A stretch of DNA of 64,000 nt from Bog-473 sp963736525 (GTDB taxonomy: Bacteria; Actinomycetota; Acidimicrobiia; Acidimicrobiales; RAAP-2): positions 124,001 to 188,000 of the forward strand of contig CAVTPF010000017.1 of the NCBI GenBank assembly GCA_963736525.1, given 5' to 3'. Below are positions 16,303 to 23,780 of this stretch, in pieces. The notes below the pieces were generated by a model. That model was not told the origin of the DNA. It saw only the letters and a program-made list of their open reading frames with translations, and searched no databases. The position numbers and the translations under genes are program-made. Numbering within the stretch: the stretch's first letter is position 1; every line of letters starts with the position of its first letter.

Positions 16303-16548
16303 GTGCCACCAGAAGCCCTGGCGCGACCGCTCCCGCCGGACGTCGTCCCGGGAGAAGAGCTCGCCCAGCGTGCTCCCGTCCGACAGGCGCCGGATGCGGT
16401 ACCCCTCGGCGGTGGCCTCGGCGATCTCGAAGCCGCGCACCCAGGTGCCCTGGAAACGGTTACGCACGTCGACCTTGGTCCCCGGGGCAAGCGGGGAGCG
16501 GGCGTTCGGATCGAGTGCTTCCGCCCCGTCGGTGCTCACGCCCCACAT
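16300..16548 (-). CDS. Small conserved hypothetical protein, possibly Tudor/SH3-like
   Basis: An 82-residue protein with no signal peptide. The middle section (about 22-60), with GTKVDVRNRFQGTWVRGFEI and YRIRRLSDGSTLGELF, has the strand and turn pattern of a small beta-barrel such as an SH3 or Tudor-like fold. I make no functional claim. ATG 16548 is chosen because the upstream in-frame extension overlaps the rnhB start region and is low complexity. It is divergent from rnhB, 28 bp between starts. Confidence 0.6.
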   Translation of the reverse strand: MWGVSTDGAEALDPNARSPLAPGTKVDVRNRFQGTWVRGFEIAEATAEGYRIRRLSDGSTLGELFSRDDVRRERSRQGFWWH

Positions 16549-16576
16549 GGTATGAGGCGCGCCCGGCCGTGACCCT

Positions 16577-17398
16577 GTGAGCGTCTGCACGCCGGACCTC
16601 AAGGAGGAGCGCCGCCTGCGTTCCCTCGGCTACGAGAGCGTGGCGGGTCTGGACGAAGTGGGGCGGGGTGCATGGGCGGGGCCGGTGACGGTCGGGGTCG
16701 CCGTCGTGCGCCCCCGGGTCCAGCTTCGCTCCATGCCCGCCTGGCTGCGGGACTCCAAGATGCTGAGCGAGGCCCGACGAGAGGAGATCTTCGACGCGGT
16801 CGGCTCGTGGTGCCAGGCCTGGTCGGTCGGGCACGCCAGCGCGGCCGAATGCGACCAGTGGGGCATGGCCGAGGCCCTCCGGGTGGCGGCGCGCCGGGCG
16901 CTGGCGGGACTCGCGCACCCTCCCGAGGCCCTCCTCGTGGACGGCCCGGTCGACCTGCTGCGCCATCCCGAGGATCCCTTCGAGGGCGTGGTCCGGCCGA
17001 TCGTCGACGGCGATGCCAAATGCGCGTCCGTGGCCGCGGCGTCGGTGCTGGCCAAGGTGCTGCGTGACCGTCTCATGCGCGACCAGGCGCAGCACTTCCC
17101 GGCCTACGCCTTCGAGCGGAACAAGGGGTACCCCTCGCCGGTCCACCAGGCGGCGCTGCGGGGCTACGGCCCCTCCGCCATCCACCGCCGCAGCTGGGCC
17201 TTCGTCCGCGACCTGCCCTGGTGCGGGGAGGCCCGGACCGGCAACCGCTCAGACGACGGTCGTGACCTCGGTGAAGGGGAAGGCGACGGGGTGGCCGTGG
17301 CCACGGCGGACGAGCGCAGGCTCCTCGGTGGCACCGATCTCCTGTGCCTTCCTGCAGCGAGTGCGGAAGCGGCAGCCCGATGGGCCGCTACGAGCTGA
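16577..17398 (+). CDS. rnhB: Ribonuclease HII with an abnormal C-terminal extension
   Basis: RNase HII cuts RNA in RNA-DNA hybrids and removes single ribonucleotides from DNA. The core is complete: GLDEVGRGAWAGPVTVGV (about 24-41, catalytic Asp-Glu), LRDSKMLSEARREE (about 57-70), VDGDAKCASVAAASVLAKVLRD (about 142-163) and the DxxxHxxGYPSP-like FERNKGYPSPVHQAAL. A normal family end would fall near residue 215-225, about position 17240. The reading frame instead continues about 50 residues through DNA that, on the opposite strand, encodes the tail of an ABC ATPase. The extension looks like low-complexity shadow sequence, so the native stop was probably lost when that remnant was joined here. 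Confidence 0.92.
   Translation: MSVCTPDLKEERRLRSLGYESVAGLDEVGRGAWAGPVTVGVAVVRPRVQLRSMPAWLRDSKMLSEARREEIFDAVGSWCQAWSVGHASAAECDQWGMAEALRVAARRALAGLAHPPEALLVDGPVDLLRHPEDPFEGVVRPIVDGDAKCASVAAASVLAKVLRDRLMRDQAQHFPAYAFERNKGYPSPVHQAALRGYGPSAIHRRSWAFVRDLPWCGEARTGNRSDDGRDLGEGEGDGVAVATADERRLLGGTDLLCLPAASAEAAARWAATS
17249..17387 (-). pseudogene. Remnant: C-terminal tail of an oligopeptide ABC transporter ATPase
   Basis: Reading the minus strand from just after the SBP stop to TGA at 17251-17249 gives PSGCRFRTRC, then an AQEIGATEEPALV segment and GHGHPVAFPFTEV. This is the oligo_HPY zinc-like tail found at the end of DppD/DppF/OppF ATPases. The first ten residues are identical to the tail of the intact fused ATPase at about 21.57 kb. 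Nothing of the nucleotide-binding domain remains. It abuts the binding-protein gene with no gap and is read antisense as the rnhB extension. It marks an old deletion joint. Confidence 0.75.
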
Positions 17399-19133
17399 TC
17401 GTCCAGTCCTCGGCGTTCCAGGTGACGCCCGTGTTCGAGGCATTCGGGAGCACGCCCTTCAAGTTGTTGGACCAGTCCCAGAACTGCGGCTGCTGGTACA
17501 GCGGAAGGGTCACCATGTTCTGCCACAGGATGGCGTCGGCCTTGTTGAAGTCCTCGTTCTCCTGAGCCTGGCTGGGTTCGGACGTGCCCGAGGACATCAG
17601 CTGGTCGACGTGCGCGTTGGCCGAGTGGGTCCAGTTCTCACTGCATTTCGCGCTGTTGGTGTACGAGCAGTAGATGGGTTGGTTCCCCGAGACGAACGGC
17701 GTGGCGAACCAAGCGAACTCGGTGATCTGGTACGTACTCCCCGGCAGGTTGGTCCGGAAGAGGGTGCTGGCCTCGTAGTTCCTGATGTTGATCTTGATGC
17801 CGATCGCCTTCATCTGAGCCTGGAACAGCTGCTCCGTCTGCGCCCGGACGCGGTTCCCCGACGTCGACTGAATGGTGAACTCCAGGTCCTTGCCCTTCTC
17901 CGGTCCGTAGTTGGGCTGGAAGTAGCCGTCGGAGCCCATCTTGAAGCCGAGTTCCTTCAGCAGGTTCTCGGACTGGCTCGGGTCGTACGCGTAGGTCGTG
18001 GCCTTGTAGCCCGGCTGCGTCGGCATGAGCATGCGGCTGCCGAGCGGCGTGATGCCCTTGGCCATCTTGCCGACGGTCTGGTTGATGATCGTCTGGCGGT
18101 TGACGCCGTGGGCGATCGCCTCACGGACCTGCCGCTTGGCCAGGTACGGGTCAGCCTGGTTGAAGTCGAAGTGCTCGAAGGACAGACCAGGCGCCGTCAC
18201 CTTGGTCGTGTTCGGCACGTGGTTCGCCGACTGCACGATCGACAGGTTCACCGTCGAGGGGCTGAAGATGTCGATCTCCTTGTTCCGCAGGGCCGGCACC
18301 AGCCGGCTGTCGTCGGAGAAGAATTGGAACACGATCTTGTCGAGCTTGCCCGGCGTGCCCCAGTACGTCGGGTTCCTGGTGAGCACCAGCGACTGGTTCT
18401 TGTTGTAGCTCGAGATCTCGTACCAGCTGCCCGAAACAGTCTGGGTCGGGCCGACGAAGCCGGCGTTCCAGCCGACGGTGCGAGCGATGTGGGCCGGGAC
18501 GATGTTGGTGAAGAGGCTGCGCCAGTCGGCGAAGGCCGGCTTGAAGGTCACCGTGACGGTGCGGCCGTTCGGGCAGAGCCCCACGTTGCTGTCCGCCGTG
18601 CTGCCAGCGGCGCACGCAGCCCCGCCTGACGGGTTGGAGCCCAGCACCGACTGGATCTGGTCGTAGCCGGCGGACGAGGCGTCGTCGTAGGGCTTGCCGC
18701 TCACGTCGGTGTACGAGGTGTTGCCACTCTGGGCCTGCCAGTTGTAGATGAAGTCGTCGGCCGTAATCGGCGTGCCGTCGGACCACACGGCCTTGGGGTT
18801 GATGGTGTAGATGATCGTCTGGGGGTTGTCGCTGGCCTGCACGGCGCTCTCGAGGAGCTGAGTGTTCAGGACCGGTTGCAACTTGTTGTTCACGATGAAG
18901 GCCTGCGGCCAGACCATGTTCATGATCTCCTGAAGCACGGGCTCCGAAGCGGCCGAGGTGTTGATGTTGAACCCGGCCAGGTTCTCGTCCAGCGCCACGA
19001 TCGCCGTCCCGCCCGACGATGCCCTGGTCGACGCTCCGCTGGTCGTCGGCGTCATTGCCGCCACGGACAGGCTCAGCGCCCCCGCTGCCAGGGCGGCGAG
19101 GGCCCATCGCTGCACGAATCCCTTCAGTCCCAT
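17388..19133 (-). CDS. Oligopeptide/dipeptide ABC transporter substrate-binding protein (copy 1)
   Basis: A 581-residue SBP_bac_5 family exported protein that captures peptides or similar solutes for the ABC transporter. The N-terminus MGLKGFVQRW then a hydrophobic stretch to about residue 30 is a signal peptide. The family signature AVWSDGTPITADDFIYNW lies near residues 114-131. Start ATG 19133 is fixed by the signal peptide and an AAGGGA ribosome-binding site. The first codons and 39 bp of leader match copy 2 at 25.7 kb. The stop codon directly abuts a remnant of an ATPase gene, so this copy may once have headed its own transporter operon. It now has no cognate permease beside it on the same strand. 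Confidence 0.9.
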   Translation of the reverse strand: MGLKGFVQRWALAALAAGALSLSVAAMTPTTSGASTRASSGGTAIVALDENLAGFNINTSAASEPVLQEIMNMVWPQAFIVNNKLQPVLNTQLLESAVQASDNPQTIIYTINPKAVWSDGTPITADDFIYNWQAQSGNTSYTDVSGKPYDDASSAGYDQIQSVLGSNPSGGAACAAGSTADSNVGLCPNGRTVTVTFKPAFADWRSLFTNIVPAHIARTVGWNAGFVGPTQTVSGSWYEISSYNKNQSLVLTRNPTYWGTPGKLDKIVFQFFSDDSRLVPALRNKEIDIFSPSTVNLSIVQSANHVPNTTKVTAPGLSFEHFDFNQADPYLAKRQVREAIAHGVNRQTIINQTVGKMAKGITPLGSRMLMPTQPGYKATTYAYDPSQSENLLKELGFKMGSDGYFQPNYGPEKGKDLEFTIQSTSGNRVRAQTEQLFQAQMKAIGIKINIRNYEASTLFRTNLPGSTYQITEFAWFATPFVSGNQPIYCSYTNSAKCSENWTHSANAHVDQLMSSGTSEPSQAQENEDFNKADAILWQNMVTLPLYQQPQFWDWSNNLKGVLPNASNTGVTWNAEDWTISS

Positions 19134-19172
19134 CGCAGTCCCTTGCTTATCGGCCGACCTGGTGACAGCCGA
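19134..19172 (-). promoter_or_regulatory. Conserved leader of binding-protein gene copy 1, with hairpin
   Basis: The minus-strand leader holds a hairpin CGGCTG-N9-CGGCCG, then AAGCAAGGGA and the start codon. Its counterpart at 25713-25751 is about 80% identical, and there the hairpin reads CGGCCG-N9-CGGCCG, so pairing is kept (G-C versus G-U). Confidence 0.5.
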
Positions 19173-19189
19173 GAAGCCCGTCCGCCCCG

Positions 19190-19359
19190 CGAACCTCGGG
19201 AGGTCCGGTGGTCGTCGGTGAAGGGGAACTCGAGCCGGCGGCGTATGACCCGGCGGAAGCTGTCTCCCTGTCGAGCGATCGGTGCACGAGCACCACCGTC
19301 GCGGCACCGGGTGCCGCGACGGGCCACGACGTCAAGCGGAGTGCGGCCGGATGGCTCAT
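19190..19359 (-). pseudogene. Remnant: 5' end of an alpha/beta-hydrolase gene
   Basis: From ATG 19359 the minus strand reads MSHPAALRLT, then PVAAPGAATVVLVHRSLDRE, matching the N-terminus of the intact hydrolase at 27803 (MTYPTALHIT, then PAAVPGAPTVVFVHGSLDRG). After a frameshift it continues as DSFRRVIRRRLE and SRGGRA, matching DSFGRVVRRLPE and SRGGGV. DNA identity is obvious by eye and includes the upstream -10 box (minus-strand TAGTGT here, TAGCGT there). The oxyanion Gly is Arg, the frame is broken and the catalytic part is missing, so it is not functional. Confidence 0.8.
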
Positions 19360-19439
19360 GGGCGGGCCAGACACTACTCGCCCGCCCCAAGACCCACACC
19401 AGGCGGCGCGGGTACGTGGTCCTTGGCCATGCACCGCGA

Positions 19440-19468
19440 CAGGGGGGCCTTCGTCGACGACCCCCCTG
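19440..19468. other. Perfect two-part inverted repeat between remnant and ABC ATPase gene
   Basis: CAGGGGGG (19440-19447) pairs with CCCCCCTG (19461-19468), enclosing the palindrome TCGTCGACGA (19451-19460). It may be a terminator for transcripts from either side or an operator for the ATPase promoter about 75 bp downstream. No T-run is present. Confidence 0.5.
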
Positions 19469-19543
19469 TGCGGGCAGCTGCGGGGGGGGAAGCAGGGTCA
19501 GCTCAGCGGATTCTGTTGGCCCTCGTCGGGGGTCGTTTCGGGT

Positions 19544-19549
19544 TAGCGT
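19544..19549 (+). promoter_or_regulatory. -10 box for the leader-ORF/ABC ATPase transcript
   Basis: TAGCGT ends 8 nt before ATG 19558 of the leader ORF, matching the leaderless pattern of other genes here. Confidence 0.45.
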
Positions 19550-19557
19550 TGGTCCCC

Positions 19558-19620
19558 ATGCACCGGAATTGCGTGAGGCACGCGAGGTGCGCGAGGCGCG
19601 GTCCCGCCTTCGCCTGGTGA
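19558..19620 (+). CDS. 20-codon leader ORF overlapping the ABC ATPase start
   Basis: ATG 19558 lies 8 nt after a TAGCGT -10 box and opens a 20-residue frame with five Arg, two His and two Cys. It ends TGG TGA at 19615-19620. Its TGA overlaps the GTG of the ATPase gene (19617-19619) as GTGA. The ATPase gene has no good ribosome-binding site of its own, so translation is probably coupled through this ORF. The peptide has no known relative. It may simply be a ribosome-delivery device or could sense Arg/Trp supply (inference). Confidence 0.5.
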   Translation: MHRNCVRHARCARRGPAFAW

Positions 19621-21740
19621 CTCCGGTCCTCGAAGTCGAGGGACTTCGAACCGAGTTCCGCCTCAAGAGTGCCAACGTCGTCGCTGTCGATGACGTGTCG
19701 TTCCACGTCGATAGCGGTGAGTGCGTCGGCGTGGTCGGCGAATCGGGCTGCGGCAAGACCACCATCGGTCTTTCGATCATGAAGCTGCTCCCCAACGTGG
19801 GCCATGTCGTGGGTGGCTCCATCAAGCTCCTCGGTCAGGACCTGGCGCCGCTCGGCGAGAAGGAGATGTGCAAGGTCCGCGGCAACCAGGTGGGAATGGT
19901 GTTCCAGGACCCCCTGACCTCGCTCAACCCCACGATGACCATCGGCGACCAGATCGCCGAGAGTGTCCGGCTCCACCAGGGCGCCTCCAAGAAGGCGGGT
20001 CGCAGCCGGGCGCTCGAGGTCCTGAAGATGGTGGAGATGCCGAACCCGTCCGGGCGGCTCGATGCCTACGCCCACGAGCTCTCGGGGGGACTCCGCCAGC
20101 GGGTGATGATCGCAATGGCCCTCGTGTGCACCCCGAAGCTCCTGATAGCAGACGAACCCACGACCGCGCTCGATGTCACGATTCAGGCCCAGATCCTCGA
20201 CCTCCTCGACCGCCTGCGCCAGGACCTGGACATGTCGGTCATCCTCATCACGCACGACATGGGGGTGATCGCAGAGCGGGCCGATCGCGTGCTCGTCATG
20301 TACGCCGGGCGGATCGCCGAGGGCGCCTCGACCACCGAGCTCTTCACCCGCATGCGTCATCCCTATTCCGAAGCGCTCCTCGCCTCGGTGGCCAAGCTGG
20401 ACCAGGATCCCTCGGTGCGGCTGGTCAGCATCTCCGGGTTGCCGCCGGATCTCTCGCAGCCGATCGATCACTGTCGCTTCGCGGCCCGCTGCCGGTATGC
20501 CCAGCCCGATTGCCGCGAGGGGGAGCCTGAGCTGCTGCAGGCCCAGGACAGCGAGCAGCGCCACGTGGCTCGCTGCTTCCACCAGGTGGGCGTGGACCCG
20601 GTGACCATCGCCAACCGTCCTGAAGCGGTCGCCAAGGCGGCGGACCTGAACGTCAAGGTGGACGAGCTGGCGCTGGCCCGCCAGCAGGTCCGTGCGGACT
20701 CGCTCGACCGGGCCCCGGTGCTGGTCGAGCTCGACCACGTGGTCAAGGAATTCGCCGTCACTTCGGGGGCCTTGGTGCAGCGCAAATTGGGGTCGGTCAA
20801 GGCGGTCTCGGACGTGTCCCTCACGATTCGCAGCGGCGAGACCTTTGGCCTCGTCGGCGAGTCCGGTTGTGGCAAGACGACGATCGGTCGCATGGTGGTG
20901 GCGCTCGAGACTCCGACATCGGGCGCGTTGCGCTTCGGGGACGACGACATCGTCGGGCTCTCGGGGAAGGCGTTACGCCGGAGGCGGCGCGACATGCAGA
21001 TGATGTTCCAGGATCCTTACGCCTCACTCGATCCTCGGATGCGCGTGGGCTCCATCCTCCGGGAACCTCTCACGGTGCAACGCATCGGCACCGGCGACGA
21101 GCAGCGCCGGCACGTCCTGCGGATGCTCGACGAGGTCGGCCTGCCGGCACGTTCGGCCGAGCTGTACCCACACGAGTTCTCCGGGGGGCAGCGGCAGCGC
21201 ATCGGACTGGCCCGGGCCCTGGCGCTCGAGCCCAAACTCATCGTGGCCGACGAGCCGGTCTCGGCCCTCGACGTCTCCATTCAGGCGCAGATCCTGAATC
21301 TGCTGAAGGAGCTCCAGGAGCGGCACGGCCTCACGTACCTGTTCATTTCGCACGACCTGGCCATCGTGAAGTACATGGCAGACCGGATCGGCGTCATGTA
21401 CCTGGGCAAGCTCGTCGAGATAGGCCCCGCGCGCGACGTTTACGCGCGCACCGCCCACCCGTACACGAAGGCGCTGATCGACACGATTCCCGTGGCCGAC
21501 CCCACCCGGAGGGAGCGCCGAGGACGCCATATCCGCGGAGAGCTCCCGTCGCCGCTGGACCCGCCGTCGGGCTGCCGGTTCCGCACGCGTTGCCCCTTCG
21601 CCCAGGATGTCTGCGCCGAGCAGGAGCCACCCCTGCGGCCCTTCGGCGAGGGCCACCTCGCCGCCTGCCACTTCCCGCTGCAGACGCCCACCGGGCCCGC
21701 CGCTGCGGAGCTGGTGCCCACGGCTGCCGGGCCGGCCTGA
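19617..21740 (+). CDS. Fused double ATPase of an oligopeptide ABC transporter (DppD-DppF type)
   Basis: A 707-residue cytoplasmic protein with two nucleotide-binding domains that energise peptide import. Domain 1: Walker A GESGCGKTT (about 41-49), signature LSGGLRQRV (about 155-163), Walker B LLIADEPTTALD (about 175-186), HPY tail with CRFAARC (about 285). Domain 2: Walker A (about 414-422), signature FSGGQRQRI (about 521-529), Walker B LIVADEPVSALD (about 542-553), tail PSGCRFRTRC (about 650-659). Domain 1's signature has Leu where Met or Gln is usual. GTG 19617 is chosen because it follows the leader ORF and directly precedes the conserved start; GTG 19587 is possible. It is convergent with the permease genes rather than in operon with them. 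Confidence 0.92.
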   Translation: MTPVLEVEGLRTEFRLKSANVVAVDDVSFHVDSGECVGVVGESGCGKTTIGLSIMKLLPNVGHVVGGSIKLLGQDLAPLGEKEMCKVRGNQVGMVFQDPLTSLNPTMTIGDQIAESVRLHQGASKKAGRSRALEVLKMVEMPNPSGRLDAYAHELSGGLRQRVMIAMALVCTPKLLIADEPTTALDVTIQAQILDLLDRLRQDLDMSVILITHDMGVIAERADRVLVMYAGRIAEGASTTELFTRMRHPYSEALLASVAKLDQDPSVRLVSISGLPPDLSQPIDHCRFAARCRYAQPDCREGEPELLQAQDSEQRHVARCFHQVGVDPVTIANRPEAVAKAADLNVKVDELALARQQVRADSLDRAPVLVELDHVVKEFAVTSGALVQRKLGSVKAVSDVSLTIRSGETFGLVGESGCGKTTIGRMVVALETPTSGALRFGDDDIVGLSGKALRRRRRDMQMMFQDPYASLDPRMRVGSILREPLTVQRIGTGDEQRRHVLRMLDEVGLPARSAELYPHEFSGGQRQRIGLARALALEPKLIVADEPVSALDVSIQAQILNLLKELQERHGLTYLFISHDLAIVKYMADRIGVMYLGKLVEIGPARDVYARTAHPYTKALIDTIPVADPTRRERRGRHIRGELPSPLDPPSGCRFRTRCPFAQDVCAEQEPPLRPFGEGHLAACHFPLQTPTGPAAAELVPTAAGPA

Positions 21741-21755
21741 GGGGGCCGTGGCGCC

Positions 21756-22769
21756 TCAGCGCTGCTGCAGGCGGACCTCCAACGCATCACGGAGCGCGTC
21801 CCCGATGAAGTTGAAGGCGACGACGACGAGCACGATGCAGAGGCCGGCGGGGTAGATCTCCCACCAGTAACCGTCGAGGGCGTAGTTGACCCCGTTGGAC
21901 AGCATGGAGCCCCAGTCGGTCTGCGGCGGTGGCACGCCGAGGCCGATGAAACCGAGGGCGGCCAGGAGCAGGATGGCGTCGGCGATGTTGAAGGTGGCGT
22001 TCACGATGATCGTCCCGATGCTGTTGGGGATGATGTGGCGAAGGACGATCCGGGTCCGGCTCCCGCCCATGACCTTGACCGCCTGCACGTATTCGCGTAT
22101 GCGCAGCGACAGCGCCTGCCCGCGGATGAGCCGGGCCGGGATCAACCACGAGACGAAGGCGATGACGAAGATGAACACCGTGAGGGAGGGACGGAACACC
22201 GTGGCCAGGACGATGGCCAAGAAGAGGACGGGAATGGACAGGAAGGCGTCCACGATCCGCATCATGACGGGGTCGAGCCACGACCCGAAGAACCCCGAGA
22301 TCGCCCCGTAGAGGGCCCCGAAGATGCTGGCGATGGCCGCCGCGGCGAATCCGACGAGCAGGGAGATCTGACCGCCGTACATCAATCGACCCAGGATGTC
22401 GAAGCCGCTGCTGTCGGTGCCGAGCGGGTGCCCGTTCCCCGGCGGAGCGTTGTCGGGAGCGAAGAGCGCCGCCGAGGCGCTGGTCTGGTTGGTGTGGTAG
22501 AAGAACGGCCCGATATAGCAGAAGAGCAGGAACGCAACGATCACGATCACGCCGGCCACTGCGAGCTTGTTCTCAATGAAGACCGCGAAGATCCGTCGTC
22601 CCAGGCCGCCGTGGCTGACGACCTCGCCGCCGCTGGGGGCGACGCCGGCACCCTCGCCGAGCTCTTCGCTCAGCGCGTCGAGATCCTCCAGCGGGCCCTG
22701 CTGACCGAAGCCCTCCGGGGCGGCCAGCTCCTGTTGCGTGGTGCGTACGAGGTCCTCAGGATTTTGCAT
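21756..22769 (-). CDS. Oligopeptide ABC transporter permease, DppC-like
   Basis: One of the two membrane subunits forming the import channel. The 337-residue protein has a cytoplasmic N-terminal ~55 residues, a first membrane helix with FIENKLAVAGVIVIVAF (about 63-80), a periplasmic loop, and five more helices. The ATPase-coupling EAA loop is EYVQAVKVMGGSRTRIVLRH (about 236-255). ATG 22769 overlaps the last 14 bp of the dppB-like gene, so the two permeases are translationally linked. It is convergent with the ATPase gene, 15 bp between stops. Confidence 0.92.
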   Translation of the reverse strand: MQNPEDLVRTTQQELAAPEGFGQQGPLEDLDALSEELGEGAGVAPSGGEVVSHGGLGRRIFAVFIENKLAVAGVIVIVAFLLFCYIGPFFYHTNQTSASAALFAPDNAPPGNGHPLGTDSSGFDILGRLMYGGQISLLVGFAAAAIASIFGALYGAISGFFGSWLDPVMMRIVDAFLSIPVLFLAIVLATVFRPSLTVFIFVIAFVSWLIPARLIRGQALSLRIREYVQAVKVMGGSRTRIVLRHIIPNSIGTIIVNATFNIADAILLLAALGFIGLGVPPPQTDWGSMLSNGVNYALDGYWWEIYPAGLCIVLVVVAFNFIGDALRDALEVRLQQR

Positions 22770-23709
22770 ACCGGATCCTCGGATCGACGACCGCGTAGAG
22801 AATGTCGGCCAGGAGGTTGCCGCATATGGTGGCAATGGTCACGATGAAGGTGACGCCGAGCAGGGTCGGGATGTCCTCCCTGAACGCCGAATTGACGGCT
22901 AGGAGGCCCATCCCCGGGTAATTGAAGACGCTCTCGGTGATCACGGCGCCGCTCACGATGGTCCCGAGGGAGAGGCCCAGCAGCGTGACGATCGGGATGA
23001 TGGCGTTGCGCAGCGCGTGGACATAGAGGACCCGTCGTGGCCCCGCGCCCTTGGCGCGTGCGGTCCGCACGAAGTCCTCGGTCATCGTCTCCATCATGGA
23101 GGACCGCATGTAACGACTGAAGGACGCGATGCTGATGGCGGCCAAGGTGAAGACTGGCAGGACCAGCCCGCGTGGATCGGAGAGTATGCCGATGATGGAC
23201 GTGCTCTGGGGCGCCTCGGTCGGGAAGATCGGGAGGTAGACCGCGAACCACAGGATGAGGAGCGTGCCGAGCAGGAACGCCGGCATGGCGTAGAGGATGA
23301 ACGACAGGCCGGTGATGACGTAGTCCTCGGGCTTGTTGCGCCGCACGACCTGGTACACGCCCAGGGGGATCGCCACGACGAGGGCGAGCAGGGTGGCCAG
23401 TCCCACCAGGAGGAGCGTCTTCGGAAGCGCCTCGCGTATGAGCGCGCCGACGGACTGGTTCAGCGTGTAGGAACGGCCCAGGTTGAAGTGCGACAGGTTC
23501 CAGAGGTAGCGGAGGAACTGGTCCCACAGCGGGAGATCGAGCCCGTTCTCCTTGTTGAACTGTGCGATCGCCACCGGTTGTGCCTTCGGGCCGAGCACCG
23601 CCCTCGCCTCCCCACCTGGGATCAGGTGGATGAGGACGAACATGAAGCCGATGACCCCGATGATGACGACGACGGCCTGGAGGAGCCGCCGCACCAGGAA
23701 ACCGGTCAC
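22756..23709 (-). CDS. Oligopeptide ABC transporter permease, DppB-like
   Basis: A 317-residue inner-membrane permease with the canonical N-terminus (FLVRRLLQAVVVIIGV at 4-19) and six helices. It has the family segment LDLPLWDQFLRYLWNLSHFNLG (about 58-79) and the EAA loop EDFVRTARAKGAGPRRVLYV (about 210-229). GTG 23709 starts the protein. It lies 71 bp downstream of binding-protein copy 2 on the same strand and overlaps the dppC-like gene, giving the order SBP2-B-C. Confidence 0.92.
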   Translation of the reverse strand: MTGFLVRRLLQAVVVIIGVIGFMFVLIHLIPGGEARAVLGPKAQPVAIAQFNKENGLDLPLWDQFLRYLWNLSHFNLGRSYTLNQSVGALIREALPKTLLLVGLATLLALVVAIPLGVYQVVRRNKPEDYVITGLSFILYAMPAFLLGTLLILWFAVYLPIFPTEAPQSTSIIGILSDPRGLVLPVFTLAAISIASFSRYMRSSMMETMTEDFVRTARAKGAGPRRVLYVHALRNAIIPIVTLLGLSLGTIVSGAVITESVFNYPGMGLLAVNSAFREDIPTLLGVTFIVTIATICGNLLADILYAVVDPRIRYAKS

Positions 23710-23780
23710 GGACCGATGCTAGGCACGGCGCGCGTGCTCAGTTCGATCCGTGACCGGCCACTGTCCGTCAGATCGCCCCG

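Noticed and set aside
18876..19616. Upstream extension of the ABC ATPase frame
   Set aside because: The extra residues are shadows of the binding-protein gene and hydrolase remnant; the promoter and leader ORF lie within it.
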